Below, piece by piece: positions 17,043 to 26,581 of a DNA stretch of 64,000 bases (position 1 is its first letter; every line of letters begins with the position of its first letter). The notes below the pieces were generated by a model, which was not told where the DNA came from, ran no database searches, and saw only the letters and a list, made by a program, of their open reading frames with translations. Both the position numbers and the translations under genes were made by a program. Origin of the DNA: an uncultured Erysipelotrichaceae bacterium (GTDB taxonomy: Bacteria > Bacillota_I > Bacilli_A > Erysipelotrichales > Erysipelotrichaceae); contig CADBEA010000004.1 in assembly GCA_902793635.1 (NCBI GenBank), positions 32,745 through 96,744 of the forward strand. The letters run 5' to 3'.

Positions 17043-18187
17043 CTCCTGATCTTCGCCATCGCGAATTCTCTTCCCCAGGCATCCGCGTCAATCAGATCCT
17101 GTACGGTTTCCAGTTCTCTGAAGGTGCAGCTGTGCACCGCTTCAATGACGATGTCCTCGATCATCAGAAACGGGATCTTTCCATCCCGGAAGGCCTGGTT
17201 GGCCGCTTCGTTGGCGGCGTTCATGACCGCTCCAAGATTGCCTCCTTTGCGGCCCGCTTCATATGCGAGAGCGAGCAGCGGGAAACGTTCGAAATCAGGA
17301 GCGCTGAAATGCAGAGCCTGCAGACTGGCAAGATCCAGCGGTTTATCGAGCTGATAGTATAAACGGTCCGGCCAGGTCAGAGCGTACTGGATCGGCAGTC
17401 GCATATCCGGTGCGCCGAGCTGGGCGATGATGCTGTGGTCGACATATTCGACCATGGAATGAACAACAGATTCCGGATGCATGATGACATCGATATGATC
17501 ATAGTCGATATCAAACAACCAGTGCGCTTCCGTGACTTCAAAGCCCTTGTTCATCATCGTCGCGCTGTCGATCGTGATCTTGGCACCCATCGACCAGTTG
17601 GGATGGGCCAGTGCCTCTTCCACCGTCACGTCCTTCAGTTCTTCGCGGCTGCGGTTACGGAACGAGCCGCCGGAAGCGGTGATGATCAGTCGTTTCAGCT
17701 GGTCTTTGCGGTTGCCCTGCAGACACTGGAAAATGGCGCTGTGCTCACTGTCGATCGGATAGAGAACACGATTGTGCTTTTTCAGCGCCTTATCGATCAG
17801 CGCGCCGCCGCAGACAAGTGTCTCCTTGTTGGCCAGAGCGACGTCATGTCCGCTTTCAATCGCTTTCAGCGTCGGCATGAATCCGACAAACCCGACCAGG
17901 GCATTGACCAGAACGTCATATTCACATTCACCGGCCAGAAAGGAAAGTCCTTCATCACCAGAGACGAAGTGAATGTCCGGGTACTCTTTTCTGAGTTCAA
18001 CTGCGTCGCTTTCTTCCGCAACACAAACAGTCCCGGCATGGACATCTGCCAGGATCGTTTTTAATCTTGCAATGTTATGCCCCGCACTCAGGGCGCATAT
18101 GGAAAACTGATCAGGATGCTGAAGGACAATATCGACCGTCTGGGTGCCGATACTGCCGGTCGCACCGAGCAGCACTAAACGTTTCAT
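17030..18187 (-). CDS. dxr: 1-deoxy-D-xylulose 5-phosphate reductoisomerase
   Basis: 385 residues. Commits carbon to the MEP isoprenoid pathway, making MEP from DXP with NADPH. The N-terminal nucleotide motif LGATGSIGTQT, the ALANKETLVCGG and ITASGGSFRNRS substrate loops and the metal-binding PIDSEHSAIFQ stretch are all present. It lies four bases after cdsA. Its product feeds the undecaprenyl phosphate made through UppS in the same operon. Confidence 0.97.
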   Translation of the reverse strand: MKRLVLLGATGSIGTQTVDIVLQHPDQFSICALSAGHNIARLKTILADVHAGTVCVAEESDAVELRKEYPDIHFVSGDEGLSFLAGECEYDVLVNALVGFVGFMPTLKAIESGHDVALANKETLVCGGALIDKALKKHNRVLYPIDSEHSAIFQCLQGNRKDQLKRLIITASGGSFRNRSREELKDVTVEEALAHPNWSMGAKITIDSATMMNKGFEVTEAHWLFDIDYDHIDVIMHPESVVHSMVEYVDHSIIAQLGAPDMRLPIQYALTWPDRLYYQLDKPLDLASLQALHFSAPDFERFPLLALAYEAGRKGGNLGAVMNAANEAANQAFRDGKIPFLMIEDIVIEAVHSCTFRELETVQDLIDADAWGREFAMAKIRSCQS

Positions 18188-18191
18188 AAAT

Positions 18192-18983
18192 TCAGATCCC
18201 CCAAAGTATCATCAGGCCGTTGAAGACGACCAGACAGAAAATAATACTGTCCACTCTGTCCAGTACGCCGCCGTGGCCCGGGAAAAGATTGCCGAAGTCC
18301 TTGATGTCGAAATGGCGCTTGATGGAGGAGAAACTCAGATCCCCTACCTGTGCCACAAACGGCAGTACCAAGGAAGCTGTGATGACCAGCGAAGCCGGCA
18401 GTGTCGTCAGCACCTTGAGACCAAAGACAGCGGAAACCGCTGCCGCGATCAGATAGCCGCCGATTGCCCCTTCCCATGTCTTGTTCGGCGAAATATGCGG
18501 AATCAGCTTGTGCTTTCCCATGAAGCTGCCGACAAAGTAAGCGGCGGTGTCACAGCCGAAAGCGGTCAGTCCGATATAGAAGATATACCAGATGCAGCGG
18601 ATTCCTTCGAATGTATACAGGTGAAAGATGCAGCGGATGGCCGCCGCGATCAGAACAGTGATCGCATAGGTATACACGACAAAATCAGAATTGATCTTGC
18701 CGTCCACCAGTTCGATGAAAAACAGCAGTGTCAGCCACAGCATCATGATGGCCGGCAAAAAGTTCATCGGCACATACATCATGCCGACTGTCGCCGCATA
18801 GGCAATGCCGCACTGCAGCCAGCTGTTGTCAGAACGGTTCAGTGACACCGCTTCCCAGCAGGCAATGGCAGCCAGGGCATTCAGCAGAACGTGCATGGGG
18901 ATGCCGCCGAACCAGAATACCGGTACGGCAACCGCCACCATGGCAACGCCAACCAGCGATTTTATAAGCATCTTCTTACTCAT
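18192..18983 (-). CDS. cdsA: Phosphatidate cytidylyltransferase
   Basis: 263 residues from the ATG at 18983, chosen because GGAGGTG lies six bases upstream; a longer frame to 19025 lies inside uppS. It makes CDP-diacylglycerol from phosphatidic acid and CTP in the membrane. About seven to eight membrane segments are present, and the C-terminal signature SSIKRHFDIKDFGNLFPGHGG with the expected Asp and His is intact. The start overlaps the uppS stop by eight bases. Confidence 0.95.
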   Translation of the reverse strand: MSKKMLIKSLVGVAMVAVAVPVFWFGGIPMHVLLNALAAIACWEAVSLNRSDNSWLQCGIAYAATVGMMYVPMNFLPAIMMLWLTLLFFIELVDGKINSDFVVYTYAITVLIAAAIRCIFHLYTFEGIRCIWYIFYIGLTAFGCDTAAYFVGSFMGKHKLIPHISPNKTWEGAIGGYLIAAAVSAVFGLKVLTTLPASLVITASLVLPFVAQVGDLSFSSIKRHFDIKDFGNLFPGHGGVLDRVDSIIFCLVVFNGLMILWGI

Positions 18984-19677
18984 TTTTGACACCTCCGAAA
19001 CGGCGGTCGCGGCTGCCGAATTCATCCAGACAGCGCTTCAGCACTTCCGGTGTGAACTCCGGCCAGGATTCCGGCACAAAAGCGAGTTCGGCATAGGCGA
19101 TCTGCCAGAGCAGATAATTGGATATACGCAGTTCCCCGCTCGTGCGGATCAGCAGATCGACCGGCGGAAAGTCCTTTGTCATCAGATACTGCTCAAATTC
19201 GTCAGTGTCGATGCCAAGTTCCTTCTTCCCTTCCAGAACATCCTTCGCATAGGCGTTGGCCGCCAGAACAATTTCCCGCTGGGAACCGTAGTTCATGCAG
19301 ATGTTCAGGTTGAGACCGGTATTGTTGCGTGACTCATCCATCGCATCACGCAGTACTTTTTCCGTGCTCTTCGGCAGTTTGTCCAGCTCACCGATGATAT
19401 TCATACGGTAGCCGCGGTCGAGAAATTCCTGCATGTATTTCTTAAAGAAGACAGCCGGCAGTTTCATGATGTAATTGACTTCATCTGCCGAACGCTTCCA
19501 GTTTTCAGTGGAAAAAGCATATAAGGTCAGATATTTCACACCCAGTTCATTGGCGGCGATGGCAATGGTACGGACATTGTCAGCCCCGACCAGATGACCG
19601 GCCGTACGCGGCTTGCCCTGTGCTTTCGCCCAGCGGCCGTTGCCGTCCATAATGATCGCTACATGTTCACACCCCAT
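18976..19677 (-). CDS. uppS: Isoprenyl transferase (undecaprenyl diphosphate synthase)
   Basis: 233 residues. The catalytic Asp is in IIMDGNGRWAKAQGKPR at the N-terminus; DLLIRTSGELRISNYLLWQ and the C-terminal LAFVPESWPEF are family signatures. It condenses IPP onto farnesyl-PP to make the lipid carrier for peptidoglycan and teichoic acid precursors. First gene of the uppS-cdsA-dxr-rseP operon, with GGGAGGTG before the start. Confidence 0.97.
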   Translation of the reverse strand: MGCEHVAIIMDGNGRWAKAQGKPRTAGHLVGADNVRTIAIAANELGVKYLTLYAFSTENWKRSADEVNYIMKLPAVFFKKYMQEFLDRGYRMNIIGELDKLPKSTEKVLRDAMDESRNNTGLNLNICMNYGSQREIVLAANAYAKDVLEGKKELGIDTDEFEQYLMTKDFPPVDLLIRTSGELRISNYLLWQIAYAELAFVPESWPEFTPEVLKRCLDEFGSRDRRFGGVKNE

Positions 19678-19701
19678 AGTGCACCTCCCTGAATCCTTTT
19701 T

Positions 19702-19707
19702 ATTATA
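19702..19707 (-). promoter_or_regulatory. -10 element of the uppS operon
   Basis: TATAAT on the minus strand in the 57-base gap between the ABC transporter stop and uppS. The -35 region is poor (GTGTAA-like). The gap has no terminator hairpin, so read-through from the ABC gene is possible. Confidence 0.45.
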
Positions 19708-19734
19708 GCCTGTTTCTTGTCTTTACACATCCTG

Positions 19735-22700
19735 TTATTCAGAGCGCAGAGCTTCCACCGGGTCTTTGTTGGCGGCACTGCGGGCCGGGATCAGGCCGCC
19801 AATCAGCGTCAGGACGACACTGATGATGACCAGGATGACACCTGCTTCAAACGGCAGGAACGCATTGATGTTCGGGTTGCCGGATACGTGGTGGATCACC
19901 GCGTTGATCGGCACCAGAAGCAGTAATGTGATGCCGACACCGAGCAGACCTGCCAGCAGACCGATGATAAAGGTTTCGGCATTGAAGACTTCCGAGATAT
20001 TGCGCTTGGAGGCGCCGATTGCCCGCAGAATACCGATTTCCTTGATTCTTTCCAGAACGGAAATATAGGTGATGATGCCGATCATGATCGAGGATACGAT
20101 CAGGGAAACAGCCACAAACGCGATCAGTACATAGGAAATCGTATCAATGATCGTCGTGACGGAAGACATCAGGGTGCCGACAATGTCCGTATAGGATACG
20201 ATTTTGTCTTCCTCACCGCTGTCTTCCATATCCTGATTGTACTCATCCAGAATGCGCAGCACTTCCGCCTTGGCGTCAAAGTCACGCGGGTAGATGGAAA
20301 CGGTATACGGCTCGCTGAGATCGGCATAGCCGAGCTTGCGCAGGTTGCCGTCATAGGTCGCCCGCTCCGTTGACATCATGGACATCATCAGATCACGCAT
20401 CGATTCTTCGTTCATGCCGAAGGAAACAGCGTTTTCAAAAACGTCGGTATTGACTGTGAAAGCTGAGGCGAGGCCGTCAGAGAACTGGGTCATTTTGCTG
20501 GTGAGCGCGGAGGCGAGACCATTCGACATCTGTTCCATCATGCGCTGTACACCATTGGCGATCGAACTCTCCAATGCCGAAGCATAGCCCGACATGGCAG
20601 CCGAGAGATTGGCGGCCAGTCTTGCCTGGATATCATTCAGGTTGGTAATGGAACCAAGGATCCCCTCTCTCACCATCGTCTGGGTCTCGCTCTTGTTCAG
20701 ATATTCCGAGAACGTCTCAGCCAGCCGGGAAGGATCCGGTTTGTTGTTATCCCGGGCGTAATCGACATAGCCGTTATACAGAGCTTCGGAAAGATCCTGA
20801 ATGTCTTCTTCCTGGATTTCTATGGGTCTCACAAGTCCGGGCAGTCCCTCTTCAATCAGTGCGCGGGCTTCCTCGGTGGCCAGATACGCCGCGAAATCAC
20901 GGAACGGATCCTCCGGGTCGGGAACAATGCCCTGATCAATCAGATACTGCGTATAACCGCTGTTGAGAGCGGCGATCAGTTCGGTCACCTTATCGCGGTC
21001 GATCAGATCTTCTTCACCGATGATCTTCCGCAGCTGTTCTTCGAGCACCGCCGTGCCTTCCGGGGTACGCAGATAATCGGCAAACGAATCAGCCAGATGG
21101 CTGTAGTCACGGCTCGGATCGAGCGTCTTTGTATACTCGTTAAAACCGGTCATGATCTTTTCAGCCGTCTCCTGCACCTTCGTAAAATCCATCTTGATTT
21201 CCACGCCCTGCAGCAGTGCGGCAATATCGATGTTTTTCATTTCCGGCAGGTCCATTGAGAAACCTGACATATCGACCGCCCCAGCCAGATTCAGGTCGGA
21301 GAAGTCAATGTTCAGCTTCGATGTATCGAAATTGAAAGCCGACTCAAAAGCATTCGCGTCGACGCTGAACATTTTGCTCATGTCAAAGCCGGAAGAAGCC
21401 GGATCGTCAAAGGATTTGCCGGTGAAGACATTGGTATCCTTATGATCCTTCTGCTGTTTCAGCACCTCGCTGCCGGAAGCTGTATTGACAACATGGGAGA
21501 TCAGTTCCTGCGGATAGCAGATACCCTGATACAGCATCGCGGCAGTCGCCCCTTCCTTAGGCTTGACGACGCCGACGACCTTCAGATCCTCGCCCGCTTC
21601 CACAACGGAACGGATATAGTTTTCATCATTCTGCTTGTCGACCCAGACATCGTATTCACTGTCATAGGTGTAATACGATGAACTGCTGACCAGCTTGAAG
21701 GTAACATCGAGGAAATCCTCATAGTCGAGAACCATGCGCTCATGCGTCTTGGCGTCATAGGTCTCTTCGGCGAACGAACGGATCACTTCGTCCAGTTCGG
21801 CGGGATCACGGAAGCCCATGGCATAGAGAACGAAGTCGCTGACACCGCCGGAAGAAGTCAGAACGACGATGCATTCGTCATACTTTTCCGGCCATTTGCC
21901 GGCCAGCACTTCATACTGGTTTTTATACAGATCCTCGTTGACCGGGATCGGATAGAAGATATTGGTGCTCATGGCAGTGGCCATCAGGGAATTGGATGAA
22001 CCTCCCGAGCCGATGCCGATCGAGGCAAAGGAATCATCCGGATTAACACGGCGGACCTTCCCCTTATAGATCTGCCAGACCTGCGGCTCGACGCTGTAGG
22101 CATATTCCACCGCCTTGGCATAATCGAGAATATGACTCTCCGGTGAATCAAGGAACCGTTTCAGGGAACCAAGATCATTGTTGGTGAAGCCGGCGAACAT
22201 CCGTGTCACCATCTGCAGCTCCCTTGCCTTGTCGGTGACTTCCTCCTGGGCGTCATCCTCCGAGACACTGCTGTTGCGGGCAATCATCGAAGTAAAGTCG
22301 AGCGCCATGCCGGTGATCTGTACAGGATACTCCGACATTGTCTCCTCTTCGATACTTCGGATATAGGCATTGACACCGTTGGAAAGCGACAGGATCAGGG
22401 CAATGCCGATAATGCCGATCGAGCCGGCAAAAGCAACCAGAAAAGTCCTGCCCTTCTTGGTGCGCAGGTTGTTGAAGCTCAGTGACAGAGCGGTCAGAAG
22501 TGACATCGAGGCTTTGCCGAGATTGCGGCTGATCGTTTCCGCTTCTTCCACTTCAAAAGGATCGCTGTCCGATATGATGACACCGTCCTTGAGACGGACG
22601 ATACGGGTGGCATACTGTTCGGCCAGTTCGGGGTTATGGGTGACCATCACGACCAGCCGGTCTTTGGCGACTTCCTTCAGCAGATCCATGACCTGAATGG

Positions 22701-23229
22701 ATGTTTCGGAATCCAGGGCGCCGGTCGGTTCGTCAGCCAGCAGAATATCCGGATCGTTGACCAGGGCTCTTGCCAGAGCCACACGCTGCATCTGACCGCC
22801 TGACATCTGATTCGGCTTCTTGTGCAGCTGATCGCCGAGTCCGACTTTCTCCAGTGCCTCGGCAGCCCGCTTCGTGCGTTCGCCTTTCGATACGCCGGAA
22901 ATGGTCAGGGCCAGTTCGACATTGGCCAGGATCGTCTGATGGGGAATCAGGTTATAGGACTGAAACACAAAACCGACCGAATGGTTTCGATACGAATCCC
23001 AGTCCCGGTCTGTATAGTCTTTCGTTGATATATCATTGATGATCAGATCACCGCTGTCATAGCGGTCGAGACCACCGATAATATTGAGCATCGTGGTTTT
23101 GCCAGAGCCGGAAGGTCCCAGCACGGCCACGAATTCGTTTTCTCTCAGATTCAGGGATACATGGTTCAGGGCGGTCTGCTTCAGATCACCGGTGATATAT
23201 GTCTTGCAGATGTCTTTCAGTTTCAGCAT
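19735..23229 (-). CDS. ABC transporter ATPase fused to FtsX/MacB-type permease
   Basis: 1164 residues. Residues 1-225 are a complete ATPase (Walker A GPSGSGKT, MSGGQMQRVALARAL signature, Walker B ILLADEPTGALD, H-loop VTHN). A membrane segment near 265-290 follows, then a very large extracytoplasmic region of about 700 residues, and three C-terminal membrane segments of the FtsX type ending in LIGGLIPARSAANKDPVEALR. Fused LolD/MacB-like exporters in Gram-positives handle peptides or cell-wall signals; the substrate is unknown. It splits the usual frr-uppS junction. No good ribosome site precedes the ATG. Confidence 0.9.
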   Translation of the reverse strand: MLKLKDICKTYITGDLKQTALNHVSLNLRENEFVAVLGPSGSGKTTMLNIIGGLDRYDSGDLIINDISTKDYTDRDWDSYRNHSVGFVFQSYNLIPHQTILANVELALTISGVSKGERTKRAAEALEKVGLGDQLHKKPNQMSGGQMQRVALARALVNDPDILLADEPTGALDSETSIQVMDLLKEVAKDRLVVMVTHNPELAEQYATRIVRLKDGVIISDSDPFEVEEAETISRNLGKASMSLLTALSLSFNNLRTKKGRTFLVAFAGSIGIIGIALILSLSNGVNAYIRSIEEETMSEYPVQITGMALDFTSMIARNSSVSEDDAQEEVTDKARELQMVTRMFAGFTNNDLGSLKRFLDSPESHILDYAKAVEYAYSVEPQVWQIYKGKVRRVNPDDSFASIGIGSGGSSNSLMATAMSTNIFYPIPVNEDLYKNQYEVLAGKWPEKYDECIVVLTSSGGVSDFVLYAMGFRDPAELDEVIRSFAEETYDAKTHERMVLDYEDFLDVTFKLVSSSSYYTYDSEYDVWVDKQNDENYIRSVVEAGEDLKVVGVVKPKEGATAAMLYQGICYPQELISHVVNTASGSEVLKQQKDHKDTNVFTGKSFDDPASSGFDMSKMFSVDANAFESAFNFDTSKLNIDFSDLNLAGAVDMSGFSMDLPEMKNIDIAALLQGVEIKMDFTKVQETAEKIMTGFNEYTKTLDPSRDYSHLADSFADYLRTPEGTAVLEEQLRKIIGEEDLIDRDKVTELIAALNSGYTQYLIDQGIVPDPEDPFRDFAAYLATEEARALIEEGLPGLVRPIEIQEEDIQDLSEALYNGYVDYARDNNKPDPSRLAETFSEYLNKSETQTMVREGILGSITNLNDIQARLAANLSAAMSGYASALESSIANGVQRMMEQMSNGLASALTSKMTQFSDGLASAFTVNTDVFENAVSFGMNEESMRDLMMSMMSTERATYDGNLRKLGYADLSEPYTVSIYPRDFDAKAEVLRILDEYNQDMEDSGEEDKIVSYTDIVGTLMSSVTTIIDTISYVLIAFVAVSLIVSSIMIGIITYISVLERIKEIGILRAIGASKRNISEVFNAETFIIGLLAGLLGVGITLLLLVPINAVIHHVSGNPNINAFLPFEAGVILVIISVVLTLIGGLIPARSAANKDPVEALRSE

Positions 23230-23295
23230 ATTTTTAACAGTAACATTTTACCGTCACGGACTGATGCCGTCCATTGTTTTCATTCTGCCTGCCGA

Positions 23296-23330
23296 CAAAA
23301 AGAAAGGAATGTCTTACGGCATTCCCTTTC
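23296..23330 (-). terminator. Intrinsic terminator after frr
   Basis: On the minus strand GAAAGGGAATG and CATTCCTTTC arms form a stem with a short loop, followed by a T-rich run, seven bases after the frr stop. Confidence 0.8.
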
Positions 23331-23336
23331 GATTCA

Positions 23337-23885
23337 TTATACTGTCAGAACTTCCTTGCTCTTGGCGTCAGCGATCTGATCGATCTTCTTGACGTATTTG
23401 TCAGTCAGCTTCTGAACTTCCTTTTCCGCATCCTTCTGGGTGTCTTCGTCCATTGTCTCGTCTTTCTTGACGGCTGTCATGGCATCACGGCGGATGTTGC
23501 GGATCTGAACCTTCGCTTCTTCAGCAAGCTTGGAAACCTTCTTGGTCATTTCCTTACGGGTGTCACCGGTCAGCTTCGGAACCGTCAGACGGATCACGGA
23601 ACCGTCGTTCTGCGGAGCGATGCCCAGGTCAGCCTGGTTGCATGCTTTTTCGATATCACGCAGGGAAGACGGATCGTACGGCTTGATGACAAGCGTTCTT
23701 CCTTCGACAACGGAAATACCGGCGATCTGGTTCAGCGGTGTCGGAGATCCGTAATAGTCGACTTTGACTTTGTTCAGCATGTTGGCATTGGCCATGCCGG
23801 TACGTACTGAATTCAGTTCAGACTGTAAATGTTCAATAGCTTTGTCCATGCGTTTGCTGCTGGTGTCAATGATTTCGTAACTCAT
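23337..23885 (-). CDS. frr: Ribosome recycling factor
   Basis: 182 residues, the normal family length. Together with EF-G it splits post-termination ribosomes. The family features SELNSVRTGMANANMLNKVKV with PLNQIA and the long helices of domain I are present. It lies three bases after pyrH, the usual pyrH-frr pair. Confidence 0.97.
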   Translation of the reverse strand: MSYEIIDTSSKRMDKAIEHLQSELNSVRTGMANANMLNKVKVDYYGSPTPLNQIAGISVVEGRTLVIKPYDPSSLRDIEKACNQADLGIAPQNDGSVIRLTVPKLTGDTRKEMTKKVSKLAEEAKVQIRNIRRDAMTAVKKDETMDEDTQKDAEKEVQKLTDKYVKKIDQIADAKSKEVLTV

Positions 23886-23888
23886 CTT

Positions 23889-24599
23889 TTATTCCTCCCT
23901 GGAGATCACTGTACCGATTTTTTCGCCTTTGATGGCTCTGAGAATATTGCCGCTTTCATTCATATTGAAAACGAGAAGTTCAACATTGTTGTCCATGCAC
24001 ATACTGGCTGCCGTGCTGTCAATGACCTGCAGGCCTTCGTTCAGCATGTCCATGAAGGAAAGATGTTCATATTTCTTCGCATTCGGGTCAACTTTCGGAT
24101 CGGCGGAATAGACACCGTCAACACCGTTCTTGGCCATCAGGATAACTTCCGCTTTGATTTCACTTGCCCTTAAAGCCGCCGTTGTATCAGTTGAGAAGTA
24201 TGGACTTCCGGTACCGCCGCCGAAGATCACGACCCGGCCCTTCTCCAGATGTCTGTCAGCTCTTCTGACGATGAACGGCTCTGCCACTTTCGGCATGTCG
24301 ATGGATGTCTGCACCCGGGTATCCACTCCGACTGCCTCCAGAGCCGCCTGAATGGCCAGAGCATTGATGATCGTCGCCAGCATGCCCATATAGTCACCCT
24401 GTACGCGGTCGATACCGATTTCCGATACCGTCTTGCCGCGGATGAAATTGCCGCCGCCGACAACGATGGCGATCTCGACACCCAGCGCCTGGGCTTCCTT
24501 GATCTCCATTGCCAGATTATGCAGTACTTCCGGATCAAAATTCTTTTCTTTTCCGGCCAGCGCTTCGCCGCTCAGTTTCAACAGAACGCGTTTATACAT
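23889..24599 (-). CDS. pyrH: UMP kinase
   Basis: 236 residues, amino-acid-kinase fold. Phosphorylates UMP to UDP and supplies all pyrimidine nucleotides downstream of the pyr operon at 34-38 kb. [13 protein letters not shown] at the start, [10 protein letters not shown] and [12 protein letters not shown] are the nucleotide-binding stretches. In many Firmicutes it directly follows tsf; here tsf lies 5.3 kb upstream and pyrH has its own extended -10 promoter. Confidence 0.97.
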   Translation of the reverse strand: MYKRVLLKLSGEALAGKEKNFDPEVLHNLAMEIKEAQALGVEIAIVVGGGNFIRGKTVSEIGIDRVQGDYMGMLATIINALAIQAALEAVGVDTRVQTSIDMPKVAEPFIVRRADRHLEKGRVVIFGGGTGSPYFSTDTTAALRASEIKAEVILMAKNGVDGVYSADPKVDPNAKKYEHLSFMDMLNEGLQVIDSTAASMCMDNNVELLVFNMNESGNILRAIKGEKIGTVISREE

Positions 24600-24631
24600 G
24601 ATCGTTTAGCCTCCAATTTTTCACTGTTACC

Positions 24632-24640
24632 ATTATAGCA
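24632..24640 (-). promoter_or_regulatory. Extended -10 promoter of pyrH-frr
   Basis: TGCTATAAT on the minus strand 33 bases before pyrH. No convincing -35 is seen. CACTGT and ACAGTG half sites flank it (24622-24627 and 24648-24653). Confidence 0.55.
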
Positions 24641-24663
24641 AACCATGACAGTGTTTTCATTTT

Positions 24664-25269
24664 TTATTTCCGCAGCCTGTCAGATCCGTTTTTTCCATAC
24701 AGTTTTCCCAGCAGCACCGCCAGTGAATACATCTTTTCCCTGATTGGTACTTTCGCCATGTAGGATTCGTCCCACTGTGGTTCCAGAACGATGATTTCCC
24801 CTTTCAGGCCGGCGTTTTGCAATGCGTTTTCGATATCCTCGATGTTGTTCTCATAGCTTTCGCGGGGCAGCTGGATCTGCAGGATACGCAGCACATCAGC
24901 GACAAAGCTCATGCAGTTGTAGCCGTTGGGATTCTTATGACCGCGGCTGATCGGCATCAGAATCATGTCAGCCACATCGAACGGACATTCACTGACCGAT
25001 GCGGCAAATGCCGTGATCTTATCCTTTTCTTCCTCACTGATCGGCATCCGGTAGATTTTGACTTCGACTTTCTCATAAGCGAAATAAGCCAGTTTTTCCT
25101 CGGTGAAGCCGGCATCGAAAGGATCATGAAACTTACGTCTGGAAAAGGAAAAATAGTTTTCCCCGTCAAAACTGACGGTCACATGGGTATACGGATACGG
25201 CATCAGCAATCTTCCCAGCCGGCCGATCGCTGAATTTGATTTTTCAAACAATATAAACAGTTCAGGCAT
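24664..25269 (-). CDS. Permuted NlpC/P60 (YiiX/LRAT-like) hydrolase or acyltransferase
   Basis: 201 residues from the ATG at 25269; a longer frame lies inside the upstream radical SAM gene. His29 in YPYTHVTVSFDG precedes Cys119 in PNGYNCMSFVADVL, the His-before-Cys order of circularly permuted NlpC/P60 proteins (YiiX, YaeF, LRAT group). Such enzymes hydrolyse or transfer acyl groups of lipids, or act as amidases. No signal peptide, so probably cytosolic or membrane-peripheral. It overlaps the radical SAM gene by eight bases and is last in a three-gene operon with a PlsC-like enzyme, which favours a lipid substrate. The exact reaction is unknown. Confidence 0.75.
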   Translation of the reverse strand: MPELFILFEKSNSAIGRLGRLLMPYPYTHVTVSFDGENYFSFSRRKFHDPFDAGFTEEKLAYFAYEKVEVKIYRMPISEEEKDKITAFAASVSECPFDVADMILMPISRGHKNPNGYNCMSFVADVLRILQIQLPRESYENNIEDIENALQNAGLKGEIIVLEPQWDESYMAKVPIREKMYSLAVLLGKLYGKNGSDRLRK

Positions 25270-26581
25270 CGTCTTCACCCCGTCGCAGGATCGTTCTGAT
25301 AAAGGAACGGATATAACTGCCGTAATCAAGGAAATCATAGATACCGTCCCGCTGTGCTTTCAGGAAAAGACGGATCAGAAGAACGTAATAATGGAAATAC
25401 CACTGGCGCACGCTGAGATGGACAGGTCTTGCGACCAGGTGCAGATAGTCAAAATGCGTCAGGTCGTCGGTAATGTATTCAGCCTCACTGATGCCGATCT
25501 CCGGTGTATAGATGGAAACCGCGACATGTTTCAGATCATTCTGCCTGATATAGCGGTACAGTTTATGGAAATCCTTTCCGCGCCAGTCCAGACCTAGGAT
25601 GAACATCGCCATCAGCCGCACATCATATTTTTTACATACGGCTATGCATCGTTCGTTATTGGCGACTGTATTGCGCTTGTCATAGGAAATCAGCCGCTCG
25701 TCACTGATGTCCTCCAGACCGCTCAGCACATAGACCAGACCGATATCCTTGAAATCACGGATGATGTCTTCATGGGCGGCAATGAAGTCAGCCCGGCCGT
25801 AGCAGATATATTTCCGGTGAATGCCTCTTTCTTTAATCGTGTGGATGAATGTCCGGACATAGTTCTCGTCAAAGAGAAAATCGTCATCGACCAGATAGAC
25901 GTTCTCATTGTCATTTTCTTCGATTTCATCGACCAGATCATTCACGTCCCGGCGTGAATACACACCGCCGTTCATATGACTGCGCACGCAGAAACGGCAG
26001 CGGTAAGGACAGGAAAAGGCACTGCGTACCCACATTGCATGTTTCATATCCAGATACTGATAGCGCTCCGGATGGGCATAGAAATAAGAGCGGTTGGGCC
26101 GCGGCATCTTTCTGATGTCGACCGGCTGCTTTGCCGTGCTGTGCCACTCTCCTGCTTCCTGCCAGGACAGATTGGCAGCTGTTCTTTCACCGGCGATGAT
26201 GGCCGGCAGGTCGTAATAGTTAAAACCGCTGAGCACGATATCAATATAGTCTTTGTACAGTCTTTCCGGACAGATCTGGGCATGGATACCGCCGGCGATC
26301 ACCAGACCGCCGCACTGTTTCTTGAACAGTTCAGCATATTCCAGCAGGAACGGTTCCTGAAAACAGCGGCATTCCCCGTAGAACACATCGAATTCCTGTC
26401 CAGTGAGAAAAGCCGCAAACGTTTTGCGTTCCACCTGTCTGTCAAAGATCGTGACTTCATATCCTTCTGCTTCCAGGATCGCCATGATCCATTCCAGTTC
26501 CAGACATTCGTTTTCAATGACACCCTGAAAATCATATTTTGAGCGGGATTCTTCCGGACGCACCAGCAACACTCTGCTCAT
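25262..26581 (-). CDS. B12-type radical SAM protein of unknown substrate
   Basis: 439 residues. An N-terminal cobalamin-binding-like Rossmann region (about 1-135) is followed by a radical SAM core with the 4Fe-4S motif Cys191-x3-Cys195-x2-Cys198 in SCPYRCRFC, and a C-terminal domain similar to BchE/methyltransferase-type proteins. The DxHxxG cobalamin motif is not evident, so B12 may be bound base-off or not at all. Start and stop overlap both neighbours (ATGA with the acyltransferase gene). Such enzymes methylate or rearrange unactivated carbons; with a lipid acyltransferase beside it a lipid or isoprenoid substrate is the best guess. Confidence 0.82.
   Translation of the reverse strand: MSRVLLVRPEESRSKYDFQGVIENECLELEWIMAILEAEGYEVTIFDRQVERKTFAAFLTGQEFDVFYGECRCFQEPFLLEYAELFKKQCGGLVIAGGIHAQICPERLYKDYIDIVLSGFNYYDLPAIIAGERTAANLSWQEAGEWHSTAKQPVDIRKMPRPNRSYFYAHPERYQYLDMKHAMWVRSAFSCPYRCRFCVRSHMNGGVYSRRDVNDLVDEIEENDNENVYLVDDDFLFDENYVRTFIHTIKERGIHRKYICYGRADFIAAHEDIIRDFKDIGLVYVLSGLEDISDERLISYDKRNTVANNERCIAVCKKYDVRLMAMFILGLDWRGKDFHKLYRYIRQNDLKHVAVSIYTPEIGISEAEYITDDLTHFDYLHLVARPVHLSVRQWYFHYYVLLIRLFLKAQRDGIYDFLDYGSYIRSFIRTILRRGEDDA

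Noticed and set aside
18144..18845. Plus-strand frame of 233 codons opposite cdsA
   Set aside because: Antisense of cdsA; Cys/His/Gln-rich composition typical of a shadow frame.
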